A stretch of DNA of 64,000 nt from Rhodovastum sp963714255 (GTDB lineage: Bacteria > Pseudomonadota > Alphaproteobacteria > Acetobacterales > Acetobacteraceae): the NCBI GenBank assembly GCA_963714255.1, contig CAVQNU010000024.1, positions 81,855-145,854 of the forward strand, written 5' to 3'. Shown piece by piece: positions 16,289 through 25,177 of this stretch (positions within the stretch are counted from its first letter, which is position 1; every line of letters begins with the position of its first letter). The position numbers and the translations under genes were made by a program. Below the pieces are notes generated by a model. It had not been told where the DNA came from and searched no databases. It saw only the letters and a list, made by a program, of their open reading frames with translations.

Positions 16289-17863
16289 TCAGTGCCGGAA
16301 ATGCCGCATCCCGGTCAGCACCATGGCAATCCCAGCCGCATCGGCCGCTTCGATCACCTCGGCGTCGCGCATCGAGCCGCCGGGCTGGATCACCGCCGTC
16401 GCCCCCGCGGCGACCGCCGCCTGCAGCCCGTCGGCGAACGGGAAGAAGGCATCGGACGCAACCACGCTGCCCTCGGTCAGCCGCACCGGCAGGCCGGCGG
16501 CGCGGGCGGCTTCCTCGCCCTTCCAGGCGGCGATGCGGGCCGAGTCCACCCGGCTCATCTGCCCCGCGCCCACGCCCACCGTGGCGCCGCCCTTGGCATA
16601 AACGATGGCGTTTGATTTCACGTGCTTGCAGACCCGGAAGGCGAAGATCAGGTCATCCAGCTCGGCCTCGGTAGGCGCGCGCCGGGTCACCACCTTCAGC
16701 CCCTCGCGCGTCACCCGGCCGGCATCGCGCGACTGCGCCAGGAACCCGCCCGACAGGCTGCGAAAGGTCAGGCCGGGGGCCGCCGGGTCGGGCAGGCCGC
16801 CGGTCAGCAGCAGCCGCAGGTTCTTCTTGCGCGCCAGCACCGCCCGCGCGGCCTCGGTCGCGTCCGGCGCCACGATCACTTCGGTGAAGATGGCGGCGAA
16901 GCGCTCGGCCGCCGCCTCGTCCAGCGTGCGGTTCACCGCGATGATGCCGCCGAACGCCGACACCGGATCGCAGCGCAGCGCCGCGTCCCAGGCATCCGCC
17001 AGCGTGGCGGCACTCGCCACCCCGCACGGATTGGCGTGTTTGACGATCACCACCGTCGGTGCCGCGAACTCGGCGACGCACTCGAAGGCGGCATCGGTAT
17101 CATTCAGGTTGTTGTAGGAAAGTTCCTTGCCCTGCACCTGGGTGGCGGTGGCGACGCCAGGGCGCGCATCGGTGATATAGAAAGCCGCCTGCTGGTGCGG
17201 GTTCTCGCCATAGCGCAGCCCTTGCCGCAGCGTGCCCGACACGGTCAGCCGAAGCGGAAACGCCTCGCCCCGCTGCCCGGCAAACCAGGCCGCGATGGCG
17301 GCATCATACGCCGCCGTCCGCGCATAGGCCGCGCCCGCCAGCCGGCGGCGCAGCGCGAGCGAAGTTCCCTCCTGCGCCGCCAGCTCGGCCAGCACCTCGG
17401 CGTACTGCGCCGCCTCGGTCAGCACGGTAACAAAATCGTGGTTCTTGGCGGCGGCGCGGATCAGCGCCGGCCCGCCGATGTCGATATTCTCGACGCAATC
17501 TTCGAACCCGGCCCCGCCGGCGACGGTCGCCTCGAACGGGTAAAGGTTCACCGCCACCAGGTCGATCGGAGCGATGCCATGCTGCGCCATCTGCGCCACG
17601 TGTTCGGGCAGGTCGCGCCGTCCGAGAATGCCGCCATGGATTTGCGGCACCAGCGTTTTCACCCGTCCGTCGAGGATTTCCGGAAATCCGCTATGGGCCG
17701 ACACTTCCGTCACCGCCAGGCCCGCATCCCGGATAGCCTTGGCCGAGCCGCCGGTGGACAGGATTTCGATCCCCCGCCCCGCCAGCGCCCGGGCGAAATC
17801 CACCAGTCCGGTCTTGTCGGACACCGAAATCAGCGCGCGGCGGATCGGGACGATATCGGTCAT
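16289..17863 (-). CDS. purH: Bifunctional AICAR transformylase/IMP cyclohydrolase
   Basis: A 524-residue enzyme for the last two steps of de novo IMP synthesis. The N-terminal methylglyoxal-synthase-like cyclohydrolase domain (about 1-200) contains SVSDKTGLVDFA and STGGSAKAIRDAGL. The C-terminal transformylase domain contains IVKHANPCGVA (the catalytic Lys-His pair) and a standard C-terminal end. Length is normal. The start at 17863 has a GGAGG ribosome site 7 bases upstream. It is followed immediately by repeat R3. Confidence 0.97.
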   Translation of the reverse strand: MTDIVPIRRALISVSDKTGLVDFARALAGRGIEILSTGGSAKAIRDAGLAVTEVSAHSGFPEILDGRVKTLVPQIHGGILGRRDLPEHVAQMAQHGIAPIDLVAVNLYPFEATVAGGAGFEDCVENIDIGGPALIRAAAKNHDFVTVLTEAAQYAEVLAELAAQEGTSLALRRRLAGAAYARTAAYDAAIAAWFAGQRGEAFPLRLTVSGTLRQGLRYGENPHQQAAFYITDARPGVATATQVQGKELSYNNLNDTDAAFECVAEFAAPTVVIVKHANPCGVASAATLADAWDAALRCDPVSAFGGIIAVNRTLDEAAAERFAAIFTEVIVAPDATEAARAVLARKKNLRLLLTGGLPDPAAPGLTFRSLSGGFLAQSRDAGRVTREGLKVVTRRAPTEAELDDLIFAFRVCKHVKSNAIVYAKGGATVGVGAGQMSRVDSARIAAWKGEEAARAAGLPVRLTEGSVVASDAFFPFADGLQAAVAAGATAVIQPGGSMRDAEVIEAADAAGIAMVLTGMRHFRH

Positions 17864-17902
17864 GGGGCGGCCTCCGGTCAGCGTGAAGCCGCCCGCATAA
17901 CC

Positions 17903-19003
17903 CTACAGCCCCAGCAAATCCAGCGTGCGCGCCACAACCCTGGCTTCGTCGTAACGGGCCACCGCCCGCCCCCGCGCCGCCATCCCCATGCGCACGCGAA
18001 GAACAGAATTGTCGGCCAGACGCCGCAGCGCCGCCGCAAGCGCGGTGACGTGCCGGGGCGGCACCAGCAGGCCCGTGCGCCCCTCCTCCACCTGCTCGCG
18101 CGGCCCGCGCACATTGGTGGCCACCACCGGCAGGCCCGTCAGCATGGCCTCGATCACCGACATCGGCAGCCCCTCGAAATGGCTCGGCAGAACGAAAATG
18201 TCAGCCGCCGCGAGCAAGTCCGGCACGTCCTCCCGATACCCCAGCCGGCGCAGCCGCGCACCCAGGTCACAGGCGGCGAAATAAGGTTCCAGGTCCTCGC
18301 CGTGGTCGGTGGCCAGCCGCTCGCCCACCACCCACAATTCGGCCTTCACCTCCTGCATGGCCGCCAGCAGTTCGGGATAGCCCTTGTGGCGCACCAGGCG
18401 AGACACCGCGATCACCACCACCTGATCTTCCGGCACGCCGAATGCGGCCCGGATGCGGCTGCGCGCCGCGGCGTCGGGGCGAAACCGCGCCGGGTCGCGG
18501 CCATTACCGATACCCACCGAGCCCGCATGGATGCGCAACCGCCGCGCGTCCCGCGCTTCTTCGTCCGAGACGGTCATATGCACATCGGTCAGCCGCCCAC
18601 CGATCCATTCCATAACGAAGGCCATGCCCTGCCGCCACCACGGCCCGGGCTGGTTGAACAGGAACCCGTGGCAGGTATAGGCCACCCTCGGCACCCCGGC
18701 CGCGCGGGCGGCGACGCGGGCGAGAAACCCGCTGATCGGCATATGCCCATGCACCAGATCGGGCTTTTCCCGCCGCAGCAGCTCCAGCAGCGCCCGGTAG
18801 GCGCGCAGTTGCGCGACCGGCGAGTAGCTGCGTGCCATCGGCACGGTCTCGACGCGGAACCCCTCGGCCCGGACCGGCGCCAGCAACGGCCCTTCCGCGC
18901 AGACGCCCACCACCTCATGCCCCCGGTCACTTATGCCGCGCATCAGCGGCAGCAGGAAATGCCGCAGGGAGAAATCGACGTTAATGATCTCGATCACTTT
19001 CAT
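17903..19003 (-). CDS. Glycosyltransferase family 4 protein
   Basis: A 366-residue GT-B retaining glycosyltransferase. The N-terminal acceptor domain begins MKVIEIINVDFSLRHFL, and a GT4-type sequence HMPISGFLARVAARAAGV lies near residue 95. The C-terminal nucleotide-sugar domain has VSRLVRHKGYPELL (about 215) and the E-x7-E-type motif FVLPSHFEGLPMSVIEAM near 290. Likely roles are capsule, exopolysaccharide or LPS sugar transfer, but no other polysaccharide genes lie nearby, so donor and acceptor are unknown. Confidence 0.88.
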   Translation of the reverse strand: MKVIEIINVDFSLRHFLLPLMRGISDRGHEVVGVCAEGPLLAPVRAEGFRVETVPMARSYSPVAQLRAYRALLELLRREKPDLVHGHMPISGFLARVAARAAGVPRVAYTCHGFLFNQPGPWWRQGMAFVMEWIGGRLTDVHMTVSDEEARDARRLRIHAGSVGIGNGRDPARFRPDAAARSRIRAAFGVPEDQVVVIAVSRLVRHKGYPELLAAMQEVKAELWVVGERLATDHGEDLEPYFAACDLGARLRRLGYREDVPDLLAAADIFVLPSHFEGLPMSVIEAMLTGLPVVATNVRGPREQVEEGRTGLLVPPRHVTALAAALRRLADNSVLRVRMGMAARGRAVARYDEARVVARTLDLLGL

Positions 19004-19379
19004 GCCCGGCGCCTATCGCGGGACGGGCGGGACGGCAAGCGGGCGGTGCGGGTGGGAGTGGCGTGGGGGCGCATGGGTGGCACGGGGCGGTGAGCGGGGG
19101 GGCGATGGGAAACCCGCGCTCTAACCGTCTCAGACCTATGCTGCCGCCGGTCAGAGGTCTCATTTTGGCCGGGGTCGCAAAGGCCGCTTCGGAACGCGAG
19201 AGCTTCAAAGCCGCCGCTGATCCTGTAGGGTGGGCTTCAGCCCACCAACGCAAACCTGTCGAGCAACATGCGACGGTGGGCTGAAGCCCGCCCAACTTGC
19301 TGGTAGGATAAGAAGTGAAAGGGCGGGCCGTAAGATGGCGTCCGTGCGGTCGCCCACGGGTCGTTTTTGAGGCGTAGCC
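19004..19379. other. Intergenic region with inverted palindromes
   Basis: A 376-base gap before the accessory patch, with no supportable gene. It contains the palindrome GGTGGGCTTCAGCCCACC at 19229-19246 and a related inverted copy (GGTGGGCTGAAGCCCGCC) at 19275-19292. Similar palindromes are common dispersed repeats in proteobacteria. They may mark the edge of an acquired segment, since base composition falls beyond them. Confidence 0.6.
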
Positions 19380-20498
19380 ATGGATCTCCATACCTTCCGT
19401 CAAATCGTCGACGGCGCGGCGCCCGGCATCGCCGCTTGCGAGAGTGATCTTCAACGTCTCTACGATTACGTTGGACTTGAGCACGGCGCCGCACATACCG
19501 GGACCGCAGTGTCTGACGCGCTGTATGCACAAATACGGGACTGCTTCACGTCCGGTCACGCTACAGTTTGGCGGACGTGCAGATCGCTGCGCAAGGACCT
19601 CATTCGTGAGCACAAACTGTCTGGCGCGCCGCTTGATCCCTATTTCGAGGTGCTTGATCATCTACAGGATGCAGTCCGCATTTCCGGTGATCCTCGGGCG
19701 CCGATCGAGGGCGACTGGAGCCTGGCGATCCGGACCACGCTGGACCATATACAAATATACAGCTGGAGCAAGCCGAACCGGGAAAAGACTTATGCCCGTG
19801 ACTTCATGGTTGCGGACGCTGCACGCGCATTGCGTGATGCAGGGTTCGCAATTCGGCTAAAGCCGGGCCAATTGAGCCTTGAGGAAACTGCCGAAACTGC
19901 GCTAATCGCCGCGATCGAAGACCTCGTATCTACCATTGGCGGAGTGAACGTTGCGCGTCGGATCTTCAAGGCAATTTCCCCACAATACGATACCGATCAG
20001 CAGCGCTATCACGTGGTTCGGCACGCCTCGCCGACGGGGGAGGGGCTACCGCAGATACCTTGGGGCTACCTGCTCCAACTAGCGGCTAAACACGCCTGGG
20101 AGCGAAAACCCTATGGCAACGCCGACGCCCAATGGCAAAGGCTCTGTGGTCTGTCGATGGCGTTCGCAGCGGTCATAGATGTTCAGCCTTATGCGCCGAC
20201 CTTTTACGGCGGGTTGGATGCCCACACTATCGTACCACACCTGCAGGAGATGGCAGTCTACGACACACTTTTCCGCATTCCGCAGATGCGGCCGAAGGAT
20301 GTGGTCAAGATTGCGCGCGGCATGTTGGGCTGGTTGGACACCAGTGCGCCGACGAAAGCGGGTTGGTCGATCGACCAAGTGCTGGAAATCGTCGGTTATT
20401 TGCTTGATCCCATCCGAGATATGCGCGGACCAATCTCCGTAGACGAAGCCGATATCCGCCGTGCCTGCCCGAAGATCCCACACAAGACTGTGACTTAA
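19380..20498 (+). CDS. Unknown protein, probably the N-terminal part of a disrupted nuclease-like gene
   Basis: A 372-residue open frame of no family I recognise. It is largely helical in appearance, without a signal peptide or membrane segments, and has lower GC than its neighbours. It ends at TAA (20496-20498). The same frame then continues with coherent sequence (ILDDVLSHPTTGANRNFS), and after a shift of one base near 20550 coherent sequence resumes (RPTDAPIPENPNLKDVGHDF) into the next open frame. The simplest reading is one gene of roughly 695 codons broken by a stop and a frameshift, with this as its N-terminal half. Alternatively it is an intact separate gene. Its function is unknown. 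Confidence 0.6.
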   Translation: MDLHTFRQIVDGAAPGIAACESDLQRLYDYVGLEHGAAHTGTAVSDALYAQIRDCFTSGHATVWRTCRSLRKDLIREHKLSGAPLDPYFEVLDHLQDAVRISGDPRAPIEGDWSLAIRTTLDHIQIYSWSKPNREKTYARDFMVADAARALRDAGFAIRLKPGQLSLEETAETALIAAIEDLVSTIGGVNVARRIFKAISPQYDTDQQRYHVVRHASPTGEGLPQIPWGYLLQLAAKHAWERKPYGNADAQWQRLCGLSMAFAAVIDVQPYAPTFYGGLDAHTIVPHLQEMAVYDTLFRIPQMRPKDVVKIARGMLGWLDTSAPTKAGWSIDQVLEIVGYLLDPIRDMRGPISVDEADIRRACPKIPHKTVT

Positions 20499-20595
20499 AT
20501 TTTGGACGATGTGTTGAGCCATCCCACTACTGGCGCGAACCGAAACTTCTCGGCCAACCGATGCGCCGATCCCCGAGAACCCCAACCTGAAGGAC

Positions 20596-21468
20596 GTGGG
20601 GCACGATTTCTTCCTGCGACCTCTACTTTACCAGTCCGGCCGCCGGTTCTGGTTGCTCGACCGCTCAGTCTGCGCGCCGGCCTGCCTTGAGGCGCTCCTG
20701 ACGCCACTGCGCCAGGAGAAAAACGGCGTCGACGACAAGGTAGGCCTAGAGATCGAGCGCTTCCTCGAAGCTGAATTTACCTCACATGGCATCCACATCA
20801 GCGCCGGTGACTATGACACCGCGCAGGAACATGGGGAATGTGATCTGGTGATCGACACGCCTGAGACGGTGATCTTTGTCGAGGTGAAGAAAAAGGCACT
20901 CACACGGCGCGCGAAGGCGGGATCCGATGCTCACCTGCTCTTGGACTTCGCAGGCAGTCTTCTGGCCGCCCAGGCGCAGGCCGGATGGCATGAGGTGCGG
21001 TTGCGCCGCGATCACTATCTCGACCTCGAGCGCAACGGAACAACCAGACGCCTTGAGCTGAACGCCCGTGGAGTCGAACGGGTAGCGGTCTCACTGCTTG
21101 ACTTCGGCAGCTTCCAGGATCGAATTCTGACGAAACAATTTTTAGAGTCGACCATGAATGTGAGTTTCACGCCGGTCGCCGCAAACCTCAATAAAAAATT
21201 TAACGAACTCAACAAGTCGCTCGCCGCAATTCGCGAGCAAGTGGCGGCACTCTATCCCGGCCAAATGGAGATCAACCAGCCCTTCTTCAACTGCTGGTTC
21301 CTCAGCGTTCCACAGATGCTTGTTCTCTTGGACGGCGTCACTGACGGCGCCGGGTTCAGGGCGGCGCTTTGGAGTTGCCGACATATTGTGACCGGAAGCT
21401 CCGATTTTTATTTCGATCTGTCGAAAATGAGGCTCTGGAAGACGAAGGCGGCCCTGGAGGCCAACTAG
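20596..21468 (+). CDS. PD-(D/E)XK nuclease-like protein, probably the C-terminal part of a disrupted gene
   Basis: A 290-residue open frame with a plausible PD-(D/E)XK nuclease core: an early acidic helix (GLEIERFL), then Asp83 in ECDLVID and Glu96-x-Lys98 in IFVEVKKK. The spacing and strand pattern fit Mrr/NERD-like folds. The first in-frame start is a GTG at 20596 with an unusable ribosome spacing, and the frame is open back to 20518 with protein-like sequence. The visible protein therefore looks truncated at its N-terminus and joined originally to the gene at 19380. Such fusions often belong to defence or DNA-processing functions, but the neighbours do not settle it. Confidence 0.6.
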   Translation: MGHDFFLRPLLYQSGRRFWLLDRSVCAPACLEALLTPLRQEKNGVDDKVGLEIERFLEAEFTSHGIHISAGDYDTAQEHGECDLVIDTPETVIFVEVKKKALTRRAKAGSDAHLLLDFAGSLLAAQAQAGWHEVRLRRDHYLDLERNGTTRRLELNARGVERVAVSLLDFGSFQDRILTKQFLESTMNVSFTPVAANLNKKFNELNKSLAAIREQVAALYPGQMEINQPFFNCWFLSVPQMLVLLDGVTDGAGFRAALWSCRHIVTGSSDFYFDLSKMRLWKTKAALEAN

Positions 21469-21620
21469 GCCTGCGAATAGCTGAATGTCATTTTTCTACC
21501 CATTTCAGCAAGCCGTAGTATCCCGCCGCTTGCGGGCTGCCGTCGTGCCTCCGCCGACGCCCCGCCAACCGCCAGTCGCGACGGCGGGATTCACTGCGCT
21601 CTCCCGCGTGCTGACCGCCA

Positions 21621-21796
21621 TGGGCACAGACCCGACATCGGCACCGCCAGCCCACAACGCGCGCCCATCCCTTCCGGTTGCCACCGCACCCACGGAGGAC
21701 CGATTTGGAGAAACGGCATCGCTCGTCTCAGCGGCCCCCTTGGGCGCAAACCCGACATCGGCGCCCCCAGCCTCCAACGCCCCCATCCCTTCCAGC
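21621..21796. repeat. Two ~55-base direct repeats in a gene-poor stretch
   Basis: Copies at about 21621-21677 and 21741-21794 share ACCCGACATCGGC and CCCATCCCTTCC with few differences, 120 bases apart. They occupy the 402-base gap 21469-21870. Both strands have short open frames across them, and on the reverse strand the copies encode a repeated AGGADVG peptide, but nothing else supports a gene. Confidence 0.5.
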
Positions 21797-21870
21797 CCCT
21801 CGCATAGAGGCGCGCCCGCTTTCGTAATCCCCCTTGCGATCCACCCTCACTCGTGCTAGGAATTTATTCC

Positions 21871-22467
21871 ATGCACGCCCAGCCCCTCCCCGCCACCGCC
21901 AACCCCGCCCTATCCCTTGGCGGGCCCGACTTCGGCGTCATCCTCCGCAACCTCGCCGCCCTCATCGCCCGCCGCTTCCTCCACGATCCGCGGCTCGCCG
22001 CCCTCATCATCCCGCTGTGGCAGCACCTCACCCGCGCCGCGCTTCGCCTCGACCGCCTGCGCGCCCGCCTCGCCGCCGGCCCCATCCCGCCGCCGAGGCC
22101 CCGCGCCACCAACCACAGCGGTCCCCGCCGGCGCTCGCCCTTTCCCACCACCCCCGCCTGGCTGATCCGCGCCCTCGGCGCCGAGGCCGCCGCCTACGCC
22201 GCCCAACTCGAGGCCCTGTTAGCCGATCCCGCCGCCGCCGACCTGCTCGCCTGCACCGCCGCCAGCCGCACCCTCGCCCCGATCCGCCGCATGCTCGGCC
22301 TCCCGCCCGCGAACCCGCCCCGCCCGATCACGCCCGCATCCGCGGCAACGCCGCGCCGGCCGCCACCCCGCCCGGCCCCGATCCCGCACCACCCCACAAT
22401 CGACCCGCGTCCCACCAAAAGCCGCAATCCCTGGTGGCTGCCGCCGCCCCGCCTGCGCTCCGGTTGA
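21871..22467 (+). CDS. Hypothetical Pro/Ala/Arg-rich protein
   Basis: A 198-residue protein starting MHAQPLPATANPALSLGG. The N-terminal 65 residues look ordered and helical (FGVILRNLAALIARRFL, AALIIPLWQHLTRAALRL). A basic proline-rich linker follows, then a second helical patch (WLIRALGAEAAAYAAQLEALL) and a proline-rich tail. I do not recognise a characterised family. The start at 21871 is favoured over 21853 by protein appearance. Repeat R4 begins 6 bases after its stop. Confidence 0.6.
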   Translation: MHAQPLPATANPALSLGGPDFGVILRNLAALIARRFLHDPRLAALIIPLWQHLTRAALRLDRLRARLAAGPIPPPRPRATNHSGPRRRSPFPTTPAWLIRALGAEAAAYAAQLEALLADPAAADLLACTAASRTLAPIRRMLGLPPANPPRPITPASAATPRRPPPRPAPIPHHPTIDPRPTKSRNPWWLPPPRLRSG

Positions 22468-22472
22468 ACCAA

Positions 22473-22540
22473 AGCAAGGCCAGGGCTCTGCCCTGGACCC
22501 GGCAGGGGGCAGTGGCCCCCTGCACCCCATTCCTTAAGGA
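22473..22540. repeat. Palindromic repeat R4, single module
   Basis: One module of the family: the CCAGGGC/GCCCTGG hairpin, a second hairpin with CAGGGGGC pairing to GCCCCCTG, and the CTTAAG end (about 22532-22537). It starts 6 bases after the gene ending at 22467 and faces the convergent gene ending at 22584. Confidence 0.8.
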
Positions 22541-22583
22541 AACGGTCCAACGCCAATCGGCATCGCACCCTACGATCGCTTGC

Positions 22584-22898
22584 TCAGCGGTCGCCGTCCG
22601 TGAGTCTCCGCGGATCGTCCGATGGGTCAAGACGCCGCGTCCGTTCGTCCAGCGCACCAATTCGCATCGCCATATCGGTCAGGTGATGGGTAGCAGCCGC
22701 AGAGGCAGCAGTTCCGGCGGCAGCCTTTGCCTCGACAATCAGAATTTCCTCGCGCGCCTCCAGCCGGGCGACGCGTTCGGAAATGTCCTGAAGTCGGCGC
22801 GCCTGGGCCTCGATGAGGTCGCCATGCTTCTTCTCAGCAGCAAAAAGACGATCAAGGGTCCGCGCGAGGTCGAGGAAATCCTTGATGCCGAATGCCAT
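22584..22898 (-). CDS. Hypothetical coiled-coil protein
   Basis: A 104-residue protein with a heptad-like helical run in its N-terminal two thirds (AAEKKHGDLIEAQARRL, ERVARLEAREEIL) and an Ala-rich helix, without membrane segments. It lies 6 bases downstream of the 160-residue gene on the same strand, so the two are probably co-transcribed. The function is unknown. Confidence 0.6.
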   Translation of the reverse strand: MAFGIKDFLDLARTLDRLFAAEKKHGDLIEAQARRLQDISERVARLEAREEILIVEAKAAAGTAASAAATHHLTDMAMRIGALDERTRRLDPSDDPRRLTDGDR

Positions 22899-22904
22899 AT
22901 TCGA

Positions 22905-23387
22905 TCAGCATTCAAGCATACGAAAGACGCGGTCAGCTTGCTGATGGAGTTCCGTCAACCCTTCGTTCACGCGCTCAATGATCTGCCGGGCGGCGGCTTC
23001 ATCGAGTGCAGTGTCCGAGCCAGAGGACGGGGCATCCGAAAGCCCCAAATCCGGCGCATCGACAATGCTCCTGATAATTGAAACGTCATCCAGCTGCCGA
23101 ATTTGCCGAAACACCTCATTCACCCATTTTCTCCGGTAAATCAGTCCGCGCTCTAGAGTTTGAACATACTCATTTTCCAGAGATTCAAGCGTCTTCTCAA
23201 ACGCCATTCGGTCGTTCGAAACTATGGTCAACTCGTCACGTTCGTCGTTTAAAGACTCCGTCCTTCCGACGACCTTTGAGGGAGCATCGCGGCCACTCAT
23301 AGCGGTCACCATACCAAATTTCCCTTCAAACGTAGGGTCTCGCCACATCGGTTTCCACCTGAACGCGGCGGCGACGAAATTTACCAC
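22905..23387 (-). CDS. Hypothetical protein
   Basis: A 160-residue acidic, mostly helical protein with no motif that I recognise. The central region has a helical run (FEKTLESLENEYVQTLERGL), and a C-terminal helix pairs with the small coiled-coil protein gene downstream. The true start could be one of the internal methionines (for example MWRDPTFEG) instead of 23387. GC is lower than in the surrounding core genes. The two genes look like a small accessory unit. Confidence 0.5.
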   Translation of the reverse strand: MVNFVAAAFRWKPMWRDPTFEGKFGMVTAMSGRDAPSKVVGRTESLNDERDELTIVSNDRMAFEKTLESLENEYVQTLERGLIYRRKWVNEVFRQIRQLDDVSIIRSIVDAPDLGLSDAPSSGSDTALDEAAARQIIERVNEGLTELHQQADRVFRMLEC

Positions 23388-23401
23388 CTACGAGCAACCA
23401 C

Positions 23402-24991
23402 TTACCCCACTTTCGTAATCGCCCACTTCACCGTCTGCGGCCCGTCCTGAAAACCGGTCAGCACCACCTGCTCGGTCCGCCGCGGCTCCGGCCCGCCGAG
23501 ATAAACACTCTCCTCCAGCGTCAGCCGCGCACCGTCCGCGCGCAACAGCCAGCCGGTGCCGGAAGGCAGACGCAACAGCACCGCCTCGCCGTCCTGCTGC
23601 AAACCGGCATCGACGGTCGGGTGCAAATGGAACCGCACCACATAAGGCTGCGGCGTCGCCGCCTCCACCATGTCCTCGCCGCGAATGTCCTCGCCGCTCT
23701 CGGCCATGTACAGCCGGCGGCGATGAATGGCGCCGAACGGCTTTTCATAGCCGTCATGGCTCGCCTCCAGCCAATGCGCCCCGGCCGCCTCCTGCCGCTG
23801 CGCCTCGACCTTCTCCGGCCGCCGTCCCAGCCCCCCCTCGAGCCGCAGTTCCGAGGAATTGGTGTCGGCGATCACCAGCGTGGAATGCGCCGCCGTCGCG
23901 CGGGTGGCGTCGCGCCACGCACCGCCCGCCGCCGGGGCGGCGCCGCAGTTCACAATCATGCGATCCCGCCCGACCGACAGCTCAAAACTCAGCGTGCCGG
24001 CATGGGCGAAACGGTCGAGCTTCGGCGGCGCCGGCGCGCCGCAATCGACGATCAGCACCGACCGTCCGGCCTGCAGCCGCTGGAACCCGCCCTCAGGCAA
24101 GGACGGCAACGCCCGGCCAGTGCGCCCGGCCTGGGCCAGCACCAGCTCGACCACCGGAGCACTTTCTTCCTTGCTGCCATTGAACAGCGCCAGGCCGCCA
24201 TCGCCATGGCGCAGGCTGCGCAGCGCCGGGCCCATGCGCTCGATGGCGCTGCCCAGCACGTGCGGCGGCTGCGTCTGGGCGGCCTGCAACAAGGCGCGGA
24301 TTTCGACAAGGTCCTGCAGCGCCGCCATCAGCTGCGCCGGGCTGCGCTCGGCGTGGCTGCCATCCGGCAGCGCCTGGCGCGCCAGTTCCTGCGGCAGCAC
24401 CCGCAGCACGCGGGTGACAAAGGCGGCATGGTCGGGCAGCGCCACCGCCGCCGCCATCAAGCCCTTCAACGCCGTCAGCGCACGCGCGTCGAGTTCCTCG
24501 GTGGGCAGGGCGGCGGCCAGGCTGCGAGCGTCCGCAACCAGCCGCGCCATCAGCTTCTGCCGGAACCCGTCATCGGCCGAGGCGGCGAAGAAATCATAAT
24601 GGCCGAGCCAGGCGGCGATGCGCGCCCCGGCCACGTCCGGACGGTCGGCAATCACATCGAGCTGCGGGGCGACGATCCAGTCGGCCACCAGCGCGCGCGC
24701 ACGCATGCGGGCCGCATCGGTGCCCAGAGCACGCAGATCGCGCAGCCAGGTGAACCCGTGCGCCGCCGCGCGCAGCATCGGCGGGCCGTCCACGTCACCG
24801 AACCCGCCCACACGCAACGCCCACGCGCAGCCGCCGGCCGACAGCACGCCCTTCAGCAAATCGGCCCCGCGCGCCGGGTCACCCGGCCAGGGGTCGCGCA
24901 CCGGCAGGGCCGGCGCGTCCGGCACCCGGGTCATGCGCAGGCTGGGCAGCCGGGCCATCCGCAGCCGCATGCCTCGCATCCACCCGCTCAT
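23402..24991 (-). CDS. Heparinase II/III family protein
   Basis: A 529-residue protein with the arrangement of alphaproteobacterial heparinase II/III-like proteins: an N-terminal alpha/alpha toroid (about 30-270) and a C-terminal beta-sandwich (about 300-529), with DRFAHAGTLSFELSVGRDRMIVNCG and AHSTLVIADTNSSELR as family-like stretches. Characterised members are polysaccharide lyases. Chromosomal homologues beside rsmB are uncharacterised, and a cell-envelope polysaccharide substrate is only a guess. It follows rsmB on the same strand with a 186-base gap. Confidence 0.88.
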   Translation of the reverse strand: MSGWMRGMRLRMARLPSLRMTRVPDAPALPVRDPWPGDPARGADLLKGVLSAGGCAWALRVGGFGDVDGPPMLRAAAHGFTWLRDLRALGTDAARMRARALVADWIVAPQLDVIADRPDVAGARIAAWLGHYDFFAASADDGFRQKLMARLVADARSLAAALPTEELDARALTALKGLMAAAVALPDHAAFVTRVLRVLPQELARQALPDGSHAERSPAQLMAALQDLVEIRALLQAAQTQPPHVLGSAIERMGPALRSLRHGDGGLALFNGSKEESAPVVELVLAQAGRTGRALPSLPEGGFQRLQAGRSVLIVDCGAPAPPKLDRFAHAGTLSFELSVGRDRMIVNCGAAPAAGGAWRDATRATAAHSTLVIADTNSSELRLEGGLGRRPEKVEAQRQEAAGAHWLEASHDGYEKPFGAIHRRRLYMAESGEDIRGEDMVEAATPQPYVVRFHLHPTVDAGLQQDGEAVLLRLPSGTGWLLRADGARLTLEESVYLGGPEPRRTEQVVLTGFQDGPQTVKWAITKVG

Positions 24992-25177
24992 GCACGCACT
25001 CCGATCAGCCAGACGGGGCCGTCGCCGCCGCCGGCTTGCGGCCGCGGCGCGGTGCGCCAGTATCGATCCGTCCGGACAGGGCAGCGCTGGAACATCATGC
25101 GGTTTCTAGACAGGCGACTCCGCTTCGCACAAGCGGCGCCTCACGAACGGCTCACTATTTGTGTCGGGATGTTTGTT

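Noticed and set aside
21485..21859. Forward open frame of 124 codons
   Set aside because: Composition follows the direct repeats in the DNA; no ribosome site and no protein-like features.
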